This document shows, in pieces, positions 43,379 through 51,578 of a DNA stretch of 64,000 nucleotides. The stretch lies in assembly GCA_036407035.1 (NCBI GenBank), contig DASXAA010000093.1, positions 23,325 to 87,324 on the forward strand. The letters run 5' to 3'. Position 1 is the first letter of the stretch; every line of letters begins with the position of its first letter. The translations under genes were made by a program, and so were the position numbers. Below the pieces are notes generated by a model. It ran no database searches, had not been told where the DNA came from, and saw nothing but the letters and a program-made list of their open reading frames with translations. The DNA comes from JACVRW01 sp036407035. Lineage in GTDB: Bacteria; Actinomycetota; Thermoleophilia; Solirubrobacterales; Thermoleophilaceae.

Positions 43379-43798
43379 TCAAGCGGCCGAGAGGGCCCGC
43401 TCCATTGGCGCCCGCTCGGGCGCTTGAGGCTCCCCGGCACGATGACCGTTCTCGGCCTCGCGCGAAGGTGCGGGTGAGTTCTTGGCCATGAGAACTGCGG
43501 CGAGCGCGAGCCGCTGGCGCTCCGTGAGCGTGCCGAGCTGCTTGTTCTCGGGCACGCCCAGGGACATCAGCAGTCGCCTGCAGCGAGTGCTCCCCCAGCG
43601 CTTCTGGCTCATCAGCAGGTCGCTGATCGACATGCTGTGCGCCTGCCAGGGGCAACTCAGGATGACCTCCGCCGCAGGGAGCTCGCCGCCGGCGATCTTG
43701 CGCTTCATCTGAGCACGCGCCAGGCGCACGCGGTTCGCGTACTCGAGCGCGCGCAGATGCTGCTCTTGACCAGCGCTGACCGTGGCGTTATCGCCCAT
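43379..43798 (-). CDS. mihF: Actinobacterial integration host factor (mIHF)
   Basis: A nucleoid-associated, DNA-bending protein of the mycobacterial-IHF family, 139 residues. Matching parts are LEYANRVRLARAQMKRKIAG (N-terminal helix), VSALL-like SMSISDLLMSQKRWGS and RCRRLLMSLGVPENKQLGTL (helix-two-turns-helix), then TERQRLALAAVL. Typical members are about 105 residues; this one has about 10 extra N-terminal and 30 extra C-terminal residues, the latter polar and probably disordered. ATG 43798 has GGGGAGG upstream, so earlier in-frame starts are rejected. mIHF organises the chromosome and supports some site-specific recombination. A 302-bp gap separates it from pyk; it holds a small palindrome (43809-43820) and otherwise only promoter-like sequence. 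Confidence 0.85.
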   Translation of the reverse strand: MGDNATVSAGQEQHLRALEYANRVRLARAQMKRKIAGGELPAAEVILSCPWQAHSMSISDLLMSQKRWGSTRCRRLLMSLGVPENKQLGTLTERQRLALAAVLMAKNSPAPSREAENGHRAGEPQAPERAPMERALSAA

Positions 43799-44100
43799 CA
43801 GACCTCCCCGCACTTGTGCGTTCTCAGCGGATGCAGTTCCCCGGCGGCCTCGAAAGCGGTCAAGATCCGCTGAGAGCAGGGCAAAAGCCGAACCGACAGG
43901 GACCCGTTCCTGTCGCCGGCGCCGCTCGCTCCAACGCGATTCCAGCCGCCCAAGGCCGTGGTCCAATTAATCGGCTTCCCCTTCCATCGTCAACGGGGAA
44001 CCGTCCCGCTCGCCCGCTAAGAGCGGTCTTTTCGTGCGGAGGCCTGTTGTTCGCACACGAACGGGTTCCGCGAGGGGGACGAGTAGATTCCCTGGGGCTC

Positions 44101-45513
44101 ATGCGCTCGACGAAGATCGTCGCCACCATCGGGCCGGCCTCGCGCGACCCGGACGTTCTGCAGCGGATGATCGCCGCGGGGATGGACGTGGCGCGGCTCA
44201 ACTTCGCCCACGGCAGCCCCGATCAGCACGCCGAGACGGCCGAGTGGATCCGGGCGGCGGCGGAGCGCGCCGACCGCGAGGTGGCGATCCTCGGCGACGT
44301 GCCGGGGCCGAAGCTGAGGCTCGGCCCGGTCGCCGGCGGGGTGGCGGAGCTGGTCCGCGACGAGCGCGTGGTGCTGACGCCGCAGCAGGTCGACGGCACG
44401 GCCGAGCGCCTGTCCGTCGCCTGGGAGGGGCTGTCCGAGCTCGTCGACGAGGGCGACATCTGCTACCTCGCCGACGGCGCGGTGCGCCTGCGCGTGGACG
44501 GCGTCTCGAACGGCGACGTGCTGGCGCGCGTGGAGGTCGGCGGAAGCGTGGCCTCTCGGCAGGGGATCAACCTGCCGAACGTGACGGTGTCGCTGCCGGC
44601 GGTGAGTGCCGAGGACCTGGCCCTGATCGACGCCGGCCTCGGCATGGGGCTCGACTTCTTCGCGCTCTCGTTCGTCCGCCGGCGCGAGGACCTCGACGCG
44701 GTGCGCGAGCACCTGAACCGGCGCGGGGCGGAGGTGCCGCTGATCGCGAAGATCGAGAAGCCGCAGGCGGCGGCCAACGGGGAGGAGATCGTCGAGGCCG
44801 CGGACGGCGTGATGATCGCCCGCGGCGACCTCGGCATCGAGCTGCCGATCGAGGAGGTCCCGCTCGTGCAGAAGCGGCTCCTGGCCGTTGCCGGCCGACG
44901 CGCGAAGCCGACGATCACGGCGACCCAGATGCTCGAGTCGATGGTGCACTCGTCGCGGCCCACGCGCGCCGAGGTGGCGGACGTGGCCAACGCGATCTTC
45001 GACGGCACCGACGCCGTGATGCTCTCCCAGGAGACGGCGGTCGGGAAGCACCCCGTGCTCGCCGTGCAGATGATGGCGAGCATCGCGCAGACGACCGAGC
45101 GCGAGCTGCCCTACGGCCGCTGGCTCGCGGAGCGCGGGCCGCAGGCCAACAACCAGTACCACGCGATCGCCTTCGGGGCGGTCGGCGCCGTGTACCAGCT
45201 GGGGCTGAAGTGCATCGTGACGCCGACGAACACCGGCACGACGGCGCGGTTGATCTCGGCCTACCGGCCGAAGGCGCCGGTGCTGGCGCTGTCGCCGCGC
45301 CGCGAGGTCGTGCGCCGCTGCCGGCTCTTGTGGGGCGTGCACCCGCGGCTGAACGAGGAGCCGATGGACACGCTCGACCTGATCGAGGAGTGCGCCGAGG
45401 CCGCCACGAACGCGGGGCTGGCGCGCACCGGCGACAAGATCGGGATCACCGCGGGGCTACCCACCGGCAGCGCGGGCGGCACCAACCTGTTCAAGGTGCA
45501 CACGGTCGAGTAG
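44101..45513 (+). CDS. pyk: Pyruvate kinase
   Basis: Catalyses phosphoenolpyruvate + ADP to pyruvate + ATP, the last step of glycolysis. The 470-residue length fits. Signatures are the start STKIVATIGPASRDPDVL, ARLNFAHGSP, the catalytic Lys and ligand block LIAKIEKPQA, VMIARGDLGIELP, TATQMLESM and the C-terminal allosteric domain ending GSAGGTNLFKV. ATG 44101 is chosen because homologues start MRSTKIVAT; the frame is open upstream but without a ribosome site. TAGATT at 44084-44089 could be a -10 hexamer. Confidence 0.96.
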   Translation: MRSTKIVATIGPASRDPDVLQRMIAAGMDVARLNFAHGSPDQHAETAEWIRAAAERADREVAILGDVPGPKLRLGPVAGGVAELVRDERVVLTPQQVDGTAERLSVAWEGLSELVDEGDICYLADGAVRLRVDGVSNGDVLARVEVGGSVASRQGINLPNVTVSLPAVSAEDLALIDAGLGMGLDFFALSFVRRREDLDAVREHLNRRGAEVPLIAKIEKPQAAANGEEIVEAADGVMIARGDLGIELPIEEVPLVQKRLLAVAGRRAKPTITATQMLESMVHSSRPTRAEVADVANAIFDGTDAVMLSQETAVGKHPVLAVQMMASIAQTTERELPYGRWLAERGPQANNQYHAIAFGAVGAVYQLGLKCIVTPTNTGTTARLISAYRPKAPVLALSPRREVVRRCRLLWGVHPRLNEEPMDTLDLIEECAEAATNAGLARTGDKIGITAGLPTGSAGGTNLFKVHTVE

Positions 45514-45523
45514 GCGGCGGGCG

Positions 45524-45829
45524 CTAGAACGCCCGCAGGAGGGCGGCGGTGGCCGCGGCCGCGATCACGACGACGAGCAGCGGCGCGCGCAGCAGGATCG
45601 CGACCGCGGCGACGCCGAGCCCGGCGGCCCGCTCGTCGATCACGATCCTGTCGTCGGTGGCGAGCGCGTTGGTCGCGACCAGCGCGGCGAGGAGGGCCGG
45701 TGCGACCAGGTCCACCACGCGGCCGGCGCGTTCGGGCAGGTCGCGGTCCCCGGCGAGGACGGGCCCGGCAGCCTTGATCGCGACGGTGGCGAGCCCGACG
45801 GCGAGCACGCAGAGCCAGACGGCGCTCAA
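45524..45829 (-). CDS. azlD: AzlD/BrnE-type branched-chain amino acid exporter subunit
   Basis: A small 101-residue membrane protein with about four hydrophobic segments, typical of AzlD/BrnE: LAVGLATVAIKAAGPVLAG and LVAPALLAALVATNAL. It forms with AzlC a two-component exporter for branched-chain amino acids and methionine. It lies 22 nt downstream of azlC on the same strand. The azlCD pair is divergent from an Lrp gene, as in the characterised lrp-brnFE unit of Corynebacterium. Confidence 0.88.
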   Translation of the reverse strand: MSAVWLCVLAVGLATVAIKAAGPVLAGDRDLPERAGRVVDLVAPALLAALVATNALATDDRIVIDERAAGLGVAAVAILLRAPLLVVVIAAAATAALLRAF

Positions 45830-45851
45830 GAGGACGTCTCCCCGGCGGCGC

Positions 45852-46664
45852 TCACGAGGACGTCTCCCTGGCGACCGCGGCCGCGCGCGGGGCGCGGCGG
45901 CGCTCCGTCGCCCGCGCCGGCCGGGTCAGCCCGACGAGGCAGCCGGCGGTCGCGGCGATCACCGGCACGCCGGCGGGGGTGAGCGGCACGAGGACGAGCG
46001 CGATGGCCCCGCCCGTCAGCGCCGCGAGGACCGCGTGGCGCGAGTGCAGCTGGGTTGCGAGCAGGGCGAGGAAGAGGGCCGGGAAGGCGGCGTCGAGGCC
46101 GAGGGTGGCGGGGTCGCCGAGGCGGTCGCCGGCGGCGACGCCGATCGCGCTGCCGCCGACCCACCCGACGTAGAGGAGGGCGCCGGCGCCGACGAGCACG
46201 TGGCGGTCGAAGCGGCCGCCGCGGTTTGACAGCGCCCAGCTCTCGTCGACCAGCAGCTGCGACTCGAGGAACCGCCGCAGGCGGCCGCCCTCGAAGACGT
46301 GGGCCGCGGCCAGTCCCATCGGGCCGTAGCGGGCGTTCAGGAGCACGGCCGCGCCGATCGCGGCCGCCGCGGTGCCGCCGGCGCCGAGCACGGAGACGAC
46401 CGCGAACTGGGCGGAGCCGGCGAACGTGGTGGCCGACATGACGAGCGACGCCGCGCCCGGGAACCCGGCCGCGCGGGCGAGGACGCCGAACGAAATGCCG
46501 AAGGCGAGCACGGCGGGAACGAGCGGTGCGACGGCGCGGACGCCGTCGCGATAGCGGCCGCCGCGCGGGGACGGCCGCACTTCGCGGCGCGGGGCGCCCG
46601 CCGCGGTTTCGCGCGCGCGGCCCGCTTCGCGCCGGCTTTCCGCCTGTCCGGTCTCGTCCGCCAC
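45852..46664 (-). CDS. azlC: AzlC/BrnF-type branched-chain amino acid exporter subunit
   Basis: The large subunit of the exporter. From GTG 46664 it has 270 residues; GTG 46676 is an alternative, and GTG 46709 would leave only 17 bp for two divergent promoters. About 35 polar residues precede the AzlC domain: LVPAVLAFGISFGVLARAAG, SATTFAGSAQFAVVSVLG and LNARYGPMGLAAA, all family blocks, and WALSN in the second half. The exporter prevents accumulation of leucine, isoleucine, valine or methionine. Expression is likely induced through the divergent Lrp protein. Confidence 0.88.
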   Translation of the reverse strand: MADETGQAESRREAGRARETAAGAPRREVRPSPRGGRYRDGVRAVAPLVPAVLAFGISFGVLARAAGFPGAASLVMSATTFAGSAQFAVVSVLGAGGTAAAAIGAAVLLNARYGPMGLAAAHVFEGGRLRRFLESQLLVDESWALSNRGGRFDRHVLVGAGALLYVGWVGGSAIGVAAGDRLGDPATLGLDAAFPALFLALLATQLHSRHAVLAALTGGAIALVLVPLTPAGVPVIAATAGCLVGLTRPARATERRRAPRAAAVARETSS

Positions 46665-46686
46665 AGAGGCGAGCACGCTAACGGCT

Positions 46687-46720
46687 GTATGGAGAAATAC
46701 GCCTCTCACCGAACTATTCT
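46687..46720. promoter_or_regulatory. lrp/azlC divergent promoter region with inverted repeat
   Basis: GTAT (46687-46690) and ATAC (46697-46700) form a small inverted repeat, and TATTCT (46715-46720) lies six bases before the lrp ATG. The latter is a good -10 for a leaderless lrp transcript. The repeat is a candidate Lrp site controlling both directions. Confidence 0.5.
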
Positions 46721-46726
46721 CACCTC

Positions 46727-47197
46727 ATGGCTGAAATGACCGAACTTGATGCGACGGATCGGGCCCTACTGCTCGAGCTCCAGAAGGATGCGCGGCAGAC
46801 CAACAAGGCGCTCGCGGCCAAGGTCGGCGTGGCGCCGTCGACCTGCCTCGAGCGCGTGCGCGAGCTGCGCGCCCGCGGCGTGATCCGCGGGTTCCGCGCC
46901 GACGTCGCCCCGGCCGCGGTCGGCCGCGGAATGGAGGCGATCCTCTCGATCCAGCAGCGGGTAGCCGACCGCCAGGCGATCGAGCGGCTGCTCGAGCACG
47001 CGGCCTCGCTCCCGGAGACCGTGCGCGTGATGGCGCTCACCGGCACGACCGACTTCATCGTCCACGTGGCCGTGCGCGACATGGACCACCTGCGCGATCT
47101 CGTCTGGGGCCTCACCGAGCGGCGGGAGGTCGCGCGGCTCCAGTCCTCGCTCGTCTTCGCGCGAGCGGACGGGCCGGAGATGATGCCGCTCGATTGA
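46727..47197 (+). CDS. lrp: Lrp/AsnC-family regulator
   Basis: A 156-residue feast/famine regulator. The N-terminal helix-turn-helix is TDRALLLELQKDARQTNKAL and VGVAPSTCLERVRELRARGV; the C-terminal RAM (ligand-binding) domain contains VRVMALTGTTDFIVHVAVRD with the GxxDF pattern. It probably senses branched-chain amino acids or methionine and activates the divergent azlCD genes, by analogy with Corynebacterium lrp-brnFE. ATG 46727 or 46736. A -10-like TATTCT six bases upstream suggests a leaderless message. Confidence 0.93.
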   Translation: MAEMTELDATDRALLLELQKDARQTNKALAAKVGVAPSTCLERVRELRARGVIRGFRADVAPAAVGRGMEAILSIQQRVADRQAIERLLEHAASLPETVRVMALTGTTDFIVHVAVRDMDHLRDLVWGLTERREVARLQSSLVFARADGPEMMPLD

Positions 47198-47199
47198 GG

Positions 47200-47490
47200 C
47201 TACGCCGCCCGCCACACCGGCACGAAGCGCGGCCGCCGCGAGAAGCGCCGGCGGGCGCCCCGCTCCTGCGACGCCTGAATCCGGAGCAGGCCCACGACGT
47301 CGGCGGTGGGGACGAACGGGTCCGCCACGACCGCGCCGTCCGCGACGCCGACCGCCGCCACGAGCCTGCCGTCGACCTCCGCCAGTAGTGCCAGGCCCAC
47401 GGGGGCGTGGCGGCTGTCCAGCTCCGCGAGGGCGGCGATCCTCGCTCGGTCCGCGGTCGTGGAGTGCCGGATGGTGATCGCGTCGTTCAT
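47200..47490 (-). CDS. Small protein with N-terminal GNAT-like segment
   Basis: A 96-residue protein. The pattern ITIRHSTTADRARIAALAEL then LLAEVDGRLVAAVGV resembles the beginning of a GNAT acetyltransferase, but the acetyl-CoA-binding part is missing and the C terminus is basic (RRRFSRRPRFVP). Short proteins of this form occur in many actinobacteria and have no known function. ATG 47490 with a GGAG site. The 120 bp upstream, shared with the CGNR gene, is the most AT-rich part of the neighbourhood and presumably holds both promoters. Confidence 0.7.
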   Translation of the reverse strand: MNDAITIRHSTTADRARIAALAELDSRHAPVGLALLAEVDGRLVAAVGVADGAVVADPFVPTADVVGLLRIQASQERGARRRFSRRPRFVPVWRAA

Positions 47491-47612
47491 GTGGGGCTCC
47501 AGGCGCTCGAGGGCTCGTAACCATCTATCGACTTATACCGGTACAATAGCACCGGCAAACATCGTTTGCTAGTTATTCAGCCCCGACCCGCGGATAAGCT
47601 CCGCCCAAGGCG

Positions 47613-48218
47613 ATGGTCAACGAGTCGAGCCCCGAGAAGACTGCGCCGCAGCCGCTCTACCTCGTGCAGCGGTTCGTGAACTCGGTCGACCTCGAGGACG
47701 GGGACGAGGAGCTCTCGAGCCCCGAGGCCCTGCGCGACTGGCTCGCCGAGCGCGAGCTGATGGACCCGGGCGACGCGGTCGGCCCGGCCGACCTGCGCCG
47801 CGCGCTCGAGGCCCGCGAGGGGCTGCGCGCCCTGATGCTGGCGAACAGCGGGCTGCCGCTCGAGGCGGACAAGGTCGAGGGCCTGGACCGCGTGGCGAGC
47901 CGGGCGCGGGTGCGGGTCAGCTTCGTGGCGGGCGAGCGGCCGGCGCTCGTGACCGACGAGCGCGGTGTGGACGGCGCGCTCGCGCGCCTGATGGCGATCG
48001 TCGCCGCCGCCGCCGAGGACGGCAGCTGGGAGCGCATGAAGGCCTGCCGCCACGACACCTGCCTGTGGGCGTTCTACGACCGCTCGAAGAACCGCTCAGG
48101 CAAGTGGTGCAGGATGGAGGCCTGCGGGAACGTGGAGAAGGCGCGGGCGTTTCGCGAGCGCCGCCGGCGGGGGGGCGCCCGGACGTCCGCGGGCTCGCGT
48201 GGTGGCGGCGGGGCGTAG
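47613..48218 (+). CDS. CGNR zinc-finger (ABATE domain) protein
   Basis: A 201-residue probable transcription regulator: an N-terminal ABATE domain beginning LYLVQRFVNSVDLEDGDEEL and a C-terminal CGNR-type zinc finger. Ligands are visible in MKACRHDTCLWAFYD and KWCRMEACGNVEKARAF, including the name-giving CGN. The extreme C terminus is Gly/Arg-rich. Targets are unknown. The gene is convergent with an AraC-family gene; a very large palindrome separates the two. Confidence 0.88.
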   Translation: MVNESSPEKTAPQPLYLVQRFVNSVDLEDGDEELSSPEALRDWLAERELMDPGDAVGPADLRRALEAREGLRALMLANSGLPLEADKVEGLDRVASRARVRVSFVAGERPALVTDERGVDGALARLMAIVAAAAEDGSWERMKACRHDTCLWAFYDRSKNRSGKWCRMEACGNVEKARAFRERRRRGGARTSAGSRGGGGA

Positions 48219-48226
48219 CCGCGCCT

Positions 48227-48368
48227 GGGCTGGGGAAGGGGTTGCGGCCCTTCCGGCGGGGCCCCTCCAAGGGGGGTGTTCAACGTTACGGGACATATAG
48301 TCCCGCTTTGTCGAACACCCCCCGGCCCGACCCGGCCGGGGGAGGTCCGCGACCCCCTTCCCCAGCCC
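48227..48368. repeat. 142-bp nested imperfect palindrome
   Basis: Outer arms 48227-48247 and 48347-48368 pair almost fully; inner arms 48271-48294 and 48300-48323 pair for 17 of 24 positions around the loop ATATA. The inner arms have the outer-match, central-bulge, inner-GC-stem design of the repeats near 3.0 and 3.5 kb, with related bases. Between two convergent genes it could end transcription both ways; its size suggests a palindromic mobile or REP-type element. Confidence 0.75.
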
Positions 48369-48411
48369 AATCCACGCCCGCGCCCTCCGCGGCGGCGGAG
48401 CGCGATCGGCC

Positions 48412-49164
48412 CTAGCGCACCTCCGCTCGCACCAGCGCCGCCGGCGTCCGGCCCGCCAGCCGCACCGCCTCGCGGGTCATGTGCGGCTGGTCGGCGTAGC
48501 CGGCCTCCGCGGCCGCTGCCGCCAGCTCCTCGCCCGACCGCAGCAGGGCGAGCAGCCGCTGGAAGCGGGCGATGCGGGCGAAGGTGCGGGGTCCGTATCC
48601 CACGGCGGACACGAAGCGGCGCCGGAGCTGGCGCTCGCTGAGCGCGAGCTCCCGGCCGAGCACCGCCAGCCGCGCTCCGGGCTCCTGCCACAGCCGCGCC
48701 GCGGCGAGGCGGATTCGCCGGTCCGGCGGCGCCGCGCCCGCCAGACGCTCGCCCACGAGCGCTGCGAGCACCGTCAGCCGCTCGGCCGGCGGCGCGGCGC
48801 ACACGCGCTCCTCGATCGCGTCGGCCTCGCGGCCCCACAGGTCCGACAGCGCGACGCGCAGGTCGCGCAGCTCGCTCGCCGGCAGGCCGAGCAGCGCCGG
48901 CGCCGCGGCGGGCTCGAACCGCAGCCCCACGGCGGTGCTCCCCGGCCGCCTCACGGTCGGGGCGGGCGCCGTGTCCGGGCCGGCCACCAGCAGCACGCCG
49001 TCCTTCGCGATCAGGTCCATGCAGCCGTCGGGCAGCACGGCGTCGCTGGCGGGCGGCGCGTCCGGCGCGGCCGACTCCTCCACGCTGAAGCTCCACCCGC
49101 ACCGCACGACCGAGGCGAGCGCCGCGGGCGCCGGCCACTCGCGATACCCGGCCGGGGCGTCCAT
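48412..49164 (-). CDS. AraC-family regulator
   Basis: A 250-residue regulator with an N-terminal sensing region (LPDGCMDLIAKDGVLLVAGP, the DUF6597-like form often found in AraC proteins) and a C-terminal double helix-turn-helix: LAVLGRELALSERQLRRRFV and AAAAEAGYADQPHMTREAVR. ATG 49164 lies 2 nt after the stop of the SPT-like gene (TGAGGATG), so the two are co-translated. The gene therefore probably regulates the upstream lipid-type enzyme or responds to a related signal. No effector can be deduced. Confidence 0.9.
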   Translation of the reverse strand: MDAPAGYREWPAPAALASVVRCGWSFSVEESAAPDAPPASDAVLPDGCMDLIAKDGVLLVAGPDTAPAPTVRRPGSTAVGLRFEPAAAPALLGLPASELRDLRVALSDLWGREADAIEERVCAAPPAERLTVLAALVGERLAGAAPPDRRIRLAAARLWQEPGARLAVLGRELALSERQLRRRFVSAVGYGPRTFARIARFQRLLALLRSGEELAAAAAEAGYADQPHMTREAVRLAGRTPAALVRAEVR

Positions 49165-49166
49165 CC

Positions 49167-50432
49167 TCAGGACGGCAGGCCGTCCGCCTCGGGCGGCTCC
49201 TCCGGCAGCTCGGCCTTGACCTTCTCGAACAGGCCGAGCGCGCGGTCGACGTGCTCGCGCTCGTGCGTGGCCATCACGCTCGTGCGGAGCAGCGCGCCGC
49301 CCCGCTGCACGGCGGGGTAGATCGCCACGTTCACGTACAGGCCGGCGTCGTAGAGGGCCTTCCACAGGAGCACGGCCTTCCAGTCGTCGCCGACCAGCAC
49401 CGGCACGATCGGCGTGATCACCTCCGTGCCGTCCGGCAGCCGGCTCGGCTCCATCACGTGGTAGCCGAGCGAGGCGAGCCCGTCGTACAGGTAGCGCGCG
49501 TTGTCGAGCACCTTGGCCATCAGCTGCGGGCCCTCGTCGGAGCGGATGATCCGCAGCGCGCCGTGCGCGGCGCCGATCGCCGCCGGCACCGCCGAGGCCG
49601 TGAACATGAACGACCGCGACTGCACGCGCAGGAAGTCGATCACGTCGGCGGGACCGGCCACGAACCCGCCGCAGGACGCCAGCGACTTCGAGAACGTGCC
49701 CATCCGCAGGTCCACCTCGTCCTCGACGCCGAACGCCTCGCAGGCCCCGGCGCCGCGGGCGCCGAGCACGCCCACGCCGTGCGCCTCGTCCACCATCAGC
49801 CGGGCGCCGTGCTCGCGGCAGAGCGCCGTGATGTCCGGCAGCGGGGCGAGGTCGCCCTCCATCGAGAAGACGCCGTCGACCACCACCAGCACCCCGCCGC
49901 CGTCGCCCTCGGCCCGCGAGAGCATCGTCTCGAGCTTGTCGAGCCGGTTGTGGCGGAAGGGGCGGATGCGGGCGCGGGACATCGACACCGCGTCGAGGAT
50001 CGACGCGTGGTCGCCGGAGTCGCAGACGACCGTGTCGCCGGGGTCGAGCAGTGTGCCGATCGCGCCCGTGTTGGCGAGGTAGCCGGTGCTGAAGACGAGC
50101 GCGTCGCCGGTGCCCATCCAGTCGGCCAGCTCGCGCTCGAGCTCGAGGTGCAGCGAGAGGGTCCCGTTCAGGAACCGCGACCCGGTCAGCCCGGTGCCGA
50201 AGCGCTCGAGGGCGTCGCGGGCGGCCTGTTTGACGCGCGGGTCGCCCGTGAGCCCGAGGTAGTTGTTCGAGCCGAGCATGATCCGGTCGCGGCCCTCCAT
50301 CTCGACGACCGGCCCGGCGGGCCCCTCCAGCACGCGGAAGTAGGGCAGGAGATCGTGCTCACGGGCCGCCTGGAGCTGCTCCAGGCGCTCGTGGCGACGT
50401 GCCTTCTCGAACAGATCGATGGCGGTGGGCAT
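49167..50432 (-). CDS. Alpha-oxoamine synthase, serine palmitoyltransferase/KBL-like
   Basis: A PLP enzyme of 421 residues that condenses an amino acid with an acyl-CoA. Features: GSNNYLGLTGDP near the start, TGLTGSRFLNGTLSLHLELE, His in SGDHASI, DEAHGVGVLG (Asp and His contacts) and the PLP-Lys region GTFSKSLASCGGFVAG. The GTFSKS form with two Gly and the following SRSFMFTAS is closer to serine palmitoyltransferase than to KBL (GTLGKA) or BioF, but I cannot separate them without a tree. ATG 50432. It is transcribed with an AraC regulator and diverges from a long GNAT protein by only 15 bp. Confidence 0.85.
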   Translation of the reverse strand: MPTAIDLFEKARRHERLEQLQAAREHDLLPYFRVLEGPAGPVVEMEGRDRIMLGSNNYLGLTGDPRVKQAARDALERFGTGLTGSRFLNGTLSLHLELERELADWMGTGDALVFSTGYLANTGAIGTLLDPGDTVVCDSGDHASILDAVSMSRARIRPFRHNRLDKLETMLSRAEGDGGGVLVVVDGVFSMEGDLAPLPDITALCREHGARLMVDEAHGVGVLGARGAGACEAFGVEDEVDLRMGTFSKSLASCGGFVAGPADVIDFLRVQSRSFMFTASAVPAAIGAAHGALRIIRSDEGPQLMAKVLDNARYLYDGLASLGYHVMEPSRLPDGTEVITPIVPVLVGDDWKAVLLWKALYDAGLYVNVAIYPAVQRGGALLRTSVMATHEREHVDRALGLFEKVKAELPEEPPEADGLPS

Positions 50433-50437
50433 ATAAG
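50432..50437 (+). promoter_or_regulatory. Predicted -10 element for the GNAT gene (TATAAG)
   Basis: TATAAG lies ten bases before the GTG at 50448. With only 15 bp between divergent starts, both promoters must overlap coding DNA, and at least the + strand transcript is probably leaderless. Confidence 0.4.
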
Positions 50438-50447
50438 GTGCCGCGCC

Positions 50448-51578
50448 GTGTCCGTGGAGGTCCGAGCCGTCGGGACGCGCCAGGACAGGCGCGAGTTCGT
50501 CGAGCTGCCTTTCCGCCTGCACTCTACCGGCACCCCCTGGATCCCACCCCTGAAGATCGAGCGCCGGCTGTTCCTGAATCCGCGGTTCAACGCGTTCTTC
50601 AAGCACGGCGAGGCGCAGCTCTTCCTGGCACGGCGCGGCGGCCGCGTTGTCGGCCGCGCGAGCGCTCAGATCGACCGCTCCTTCAACGACTTCCACGGGA
50701 CGAGGACCGGCATGTTCGGCTTCCTCGAGGTCGAGGACGACCAGGAGGGGCTGAGCGCCCTGCTCGACGCTGCGGCCGGCTGGCTCGGCGAGCGCGGCTG
50801 CGACCGCATGCTCGGCCCGATGGACTTCACGATGAACGACGAGAGCGGCGTGCTGGTCGAGGGCTACGAGCGCGAGCCGATGGTGCGGCAGCCGTGGCAC
50901 CCGCCCTACTACCGGGAGCTGTGCGAGGCGGCCGGGCTCGAGAAGGCCATGGACCTGTTCATGTGGGAGCTCTACATCACGGGCCGCGGCAACGTGATGC
51001 CGATCATCTGGGAGCTCGCCGAGCAGCTCGAGCCCAAGCACGGGATCCGCATCCGCCACATGACCCGGCGCGGCCTGCGCAAGGACCTCGACGCCTTCGC
51101 CGACATCTACAACGAGGCCTGGTCGAGGAACTGGGGCTTCGTGCCCTACTCGAAGCGGGACCTGGACGCCTACGCCCAGGAGCTCCACCTCGTGTTCGAC
51201 CCGGACTGGTTCATGGTGGCCGAGGACGGCGACGGCAAGAAGGTGGGCGTCGCGATCACGATCCCCGACGTCAACCAGGTGCTGAAGCTGATGAACGGCA
51301 GGCTGCTGCCGCTCGGCTGGTGGCACTTCCTGCGCCGCCGCCGGATCATCGACCGCTGCCGGGTCGGCTTCCTCGGCGTGAAGCCGGCATACCAGCACAC
51401 CGGCGTGGCCGCGGGCCTCTATGCCGAGCACTTCGACATGGCCGAGGTCACGCGCGTCAAGTGGGGCGAGATGGGGTGGATCCTCGAGACGAACAAGGCC
51501 ATGAACCGCGCCATGGAGGCGATGGGCGGGAAGATCGCCAAGAAGTACCGCGTGTATGAGCGTCCGATTGCCGGGTAA
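50448..51578 (+). CDS. Long GNAT-fold N-acyltransferase-like protein
   Basis: A 376-residue protein with two GNAT-like halves. The first half has FLARRGGRVVGRASAQIDRS and the family block GPMDFTMNDESGVLVEG; WHPPYYRELCEAAGLEKAMD follows. The second half has GVAITIPDVNQVLK and VGFLGVKPAYQHTGVAAGLY, an acyl-CoA-binding-like stretch. Proteins with the GPxxFxxNDExGxLxxG pattern are common but uncharacterised. The divergent, nearly touching SPT-like gene suggests joint function; bacterial ceramide synthase is also GNAT-related, so N-acylation of a long-chain base is a reasonable guess. GTG 50448, or GTG 50454. Confidence 0.78.
   Translation: MSVEVRAVGTRQDRREFVELPFRLHSTGTPWIPPLKIERRLFLNPRFNAFFKHGEAQLFLARRGGRVVGRASAQIDRSFNDFHGTRTGMFGFLEVEDDQEGLSALLDAAAGWLGERGCDRMLGPMDFTMNDESGVLVEGYEREPMVRQPWHPPYYRELCEAAGLEKAMDLFMWELYITGRGNVMPIIWELAEQLEPKHGIRIRHMTRRGLRKDLDAFADIYNEAWSRNWGFVPYSKRDLDAYAQELHLVFDPDWFMVAEDGDGKKVGVAITIPDVNQVLKLMNGRLLPLGWWHFLRRRRIIDRCRVGFLGVKPAYQHTGVAAGLYAEHFDMAEVTRVKWGEMGWILETNKAMNRAMEAMGGKIAKKYRVYERPIAG

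Noticed and set aside
44031..44064. TTCGTG/CACGAA repeat upstream of pyruvate kinase
   Set aside because: Six-base arms with a long spacer; no support for a regulatory role.
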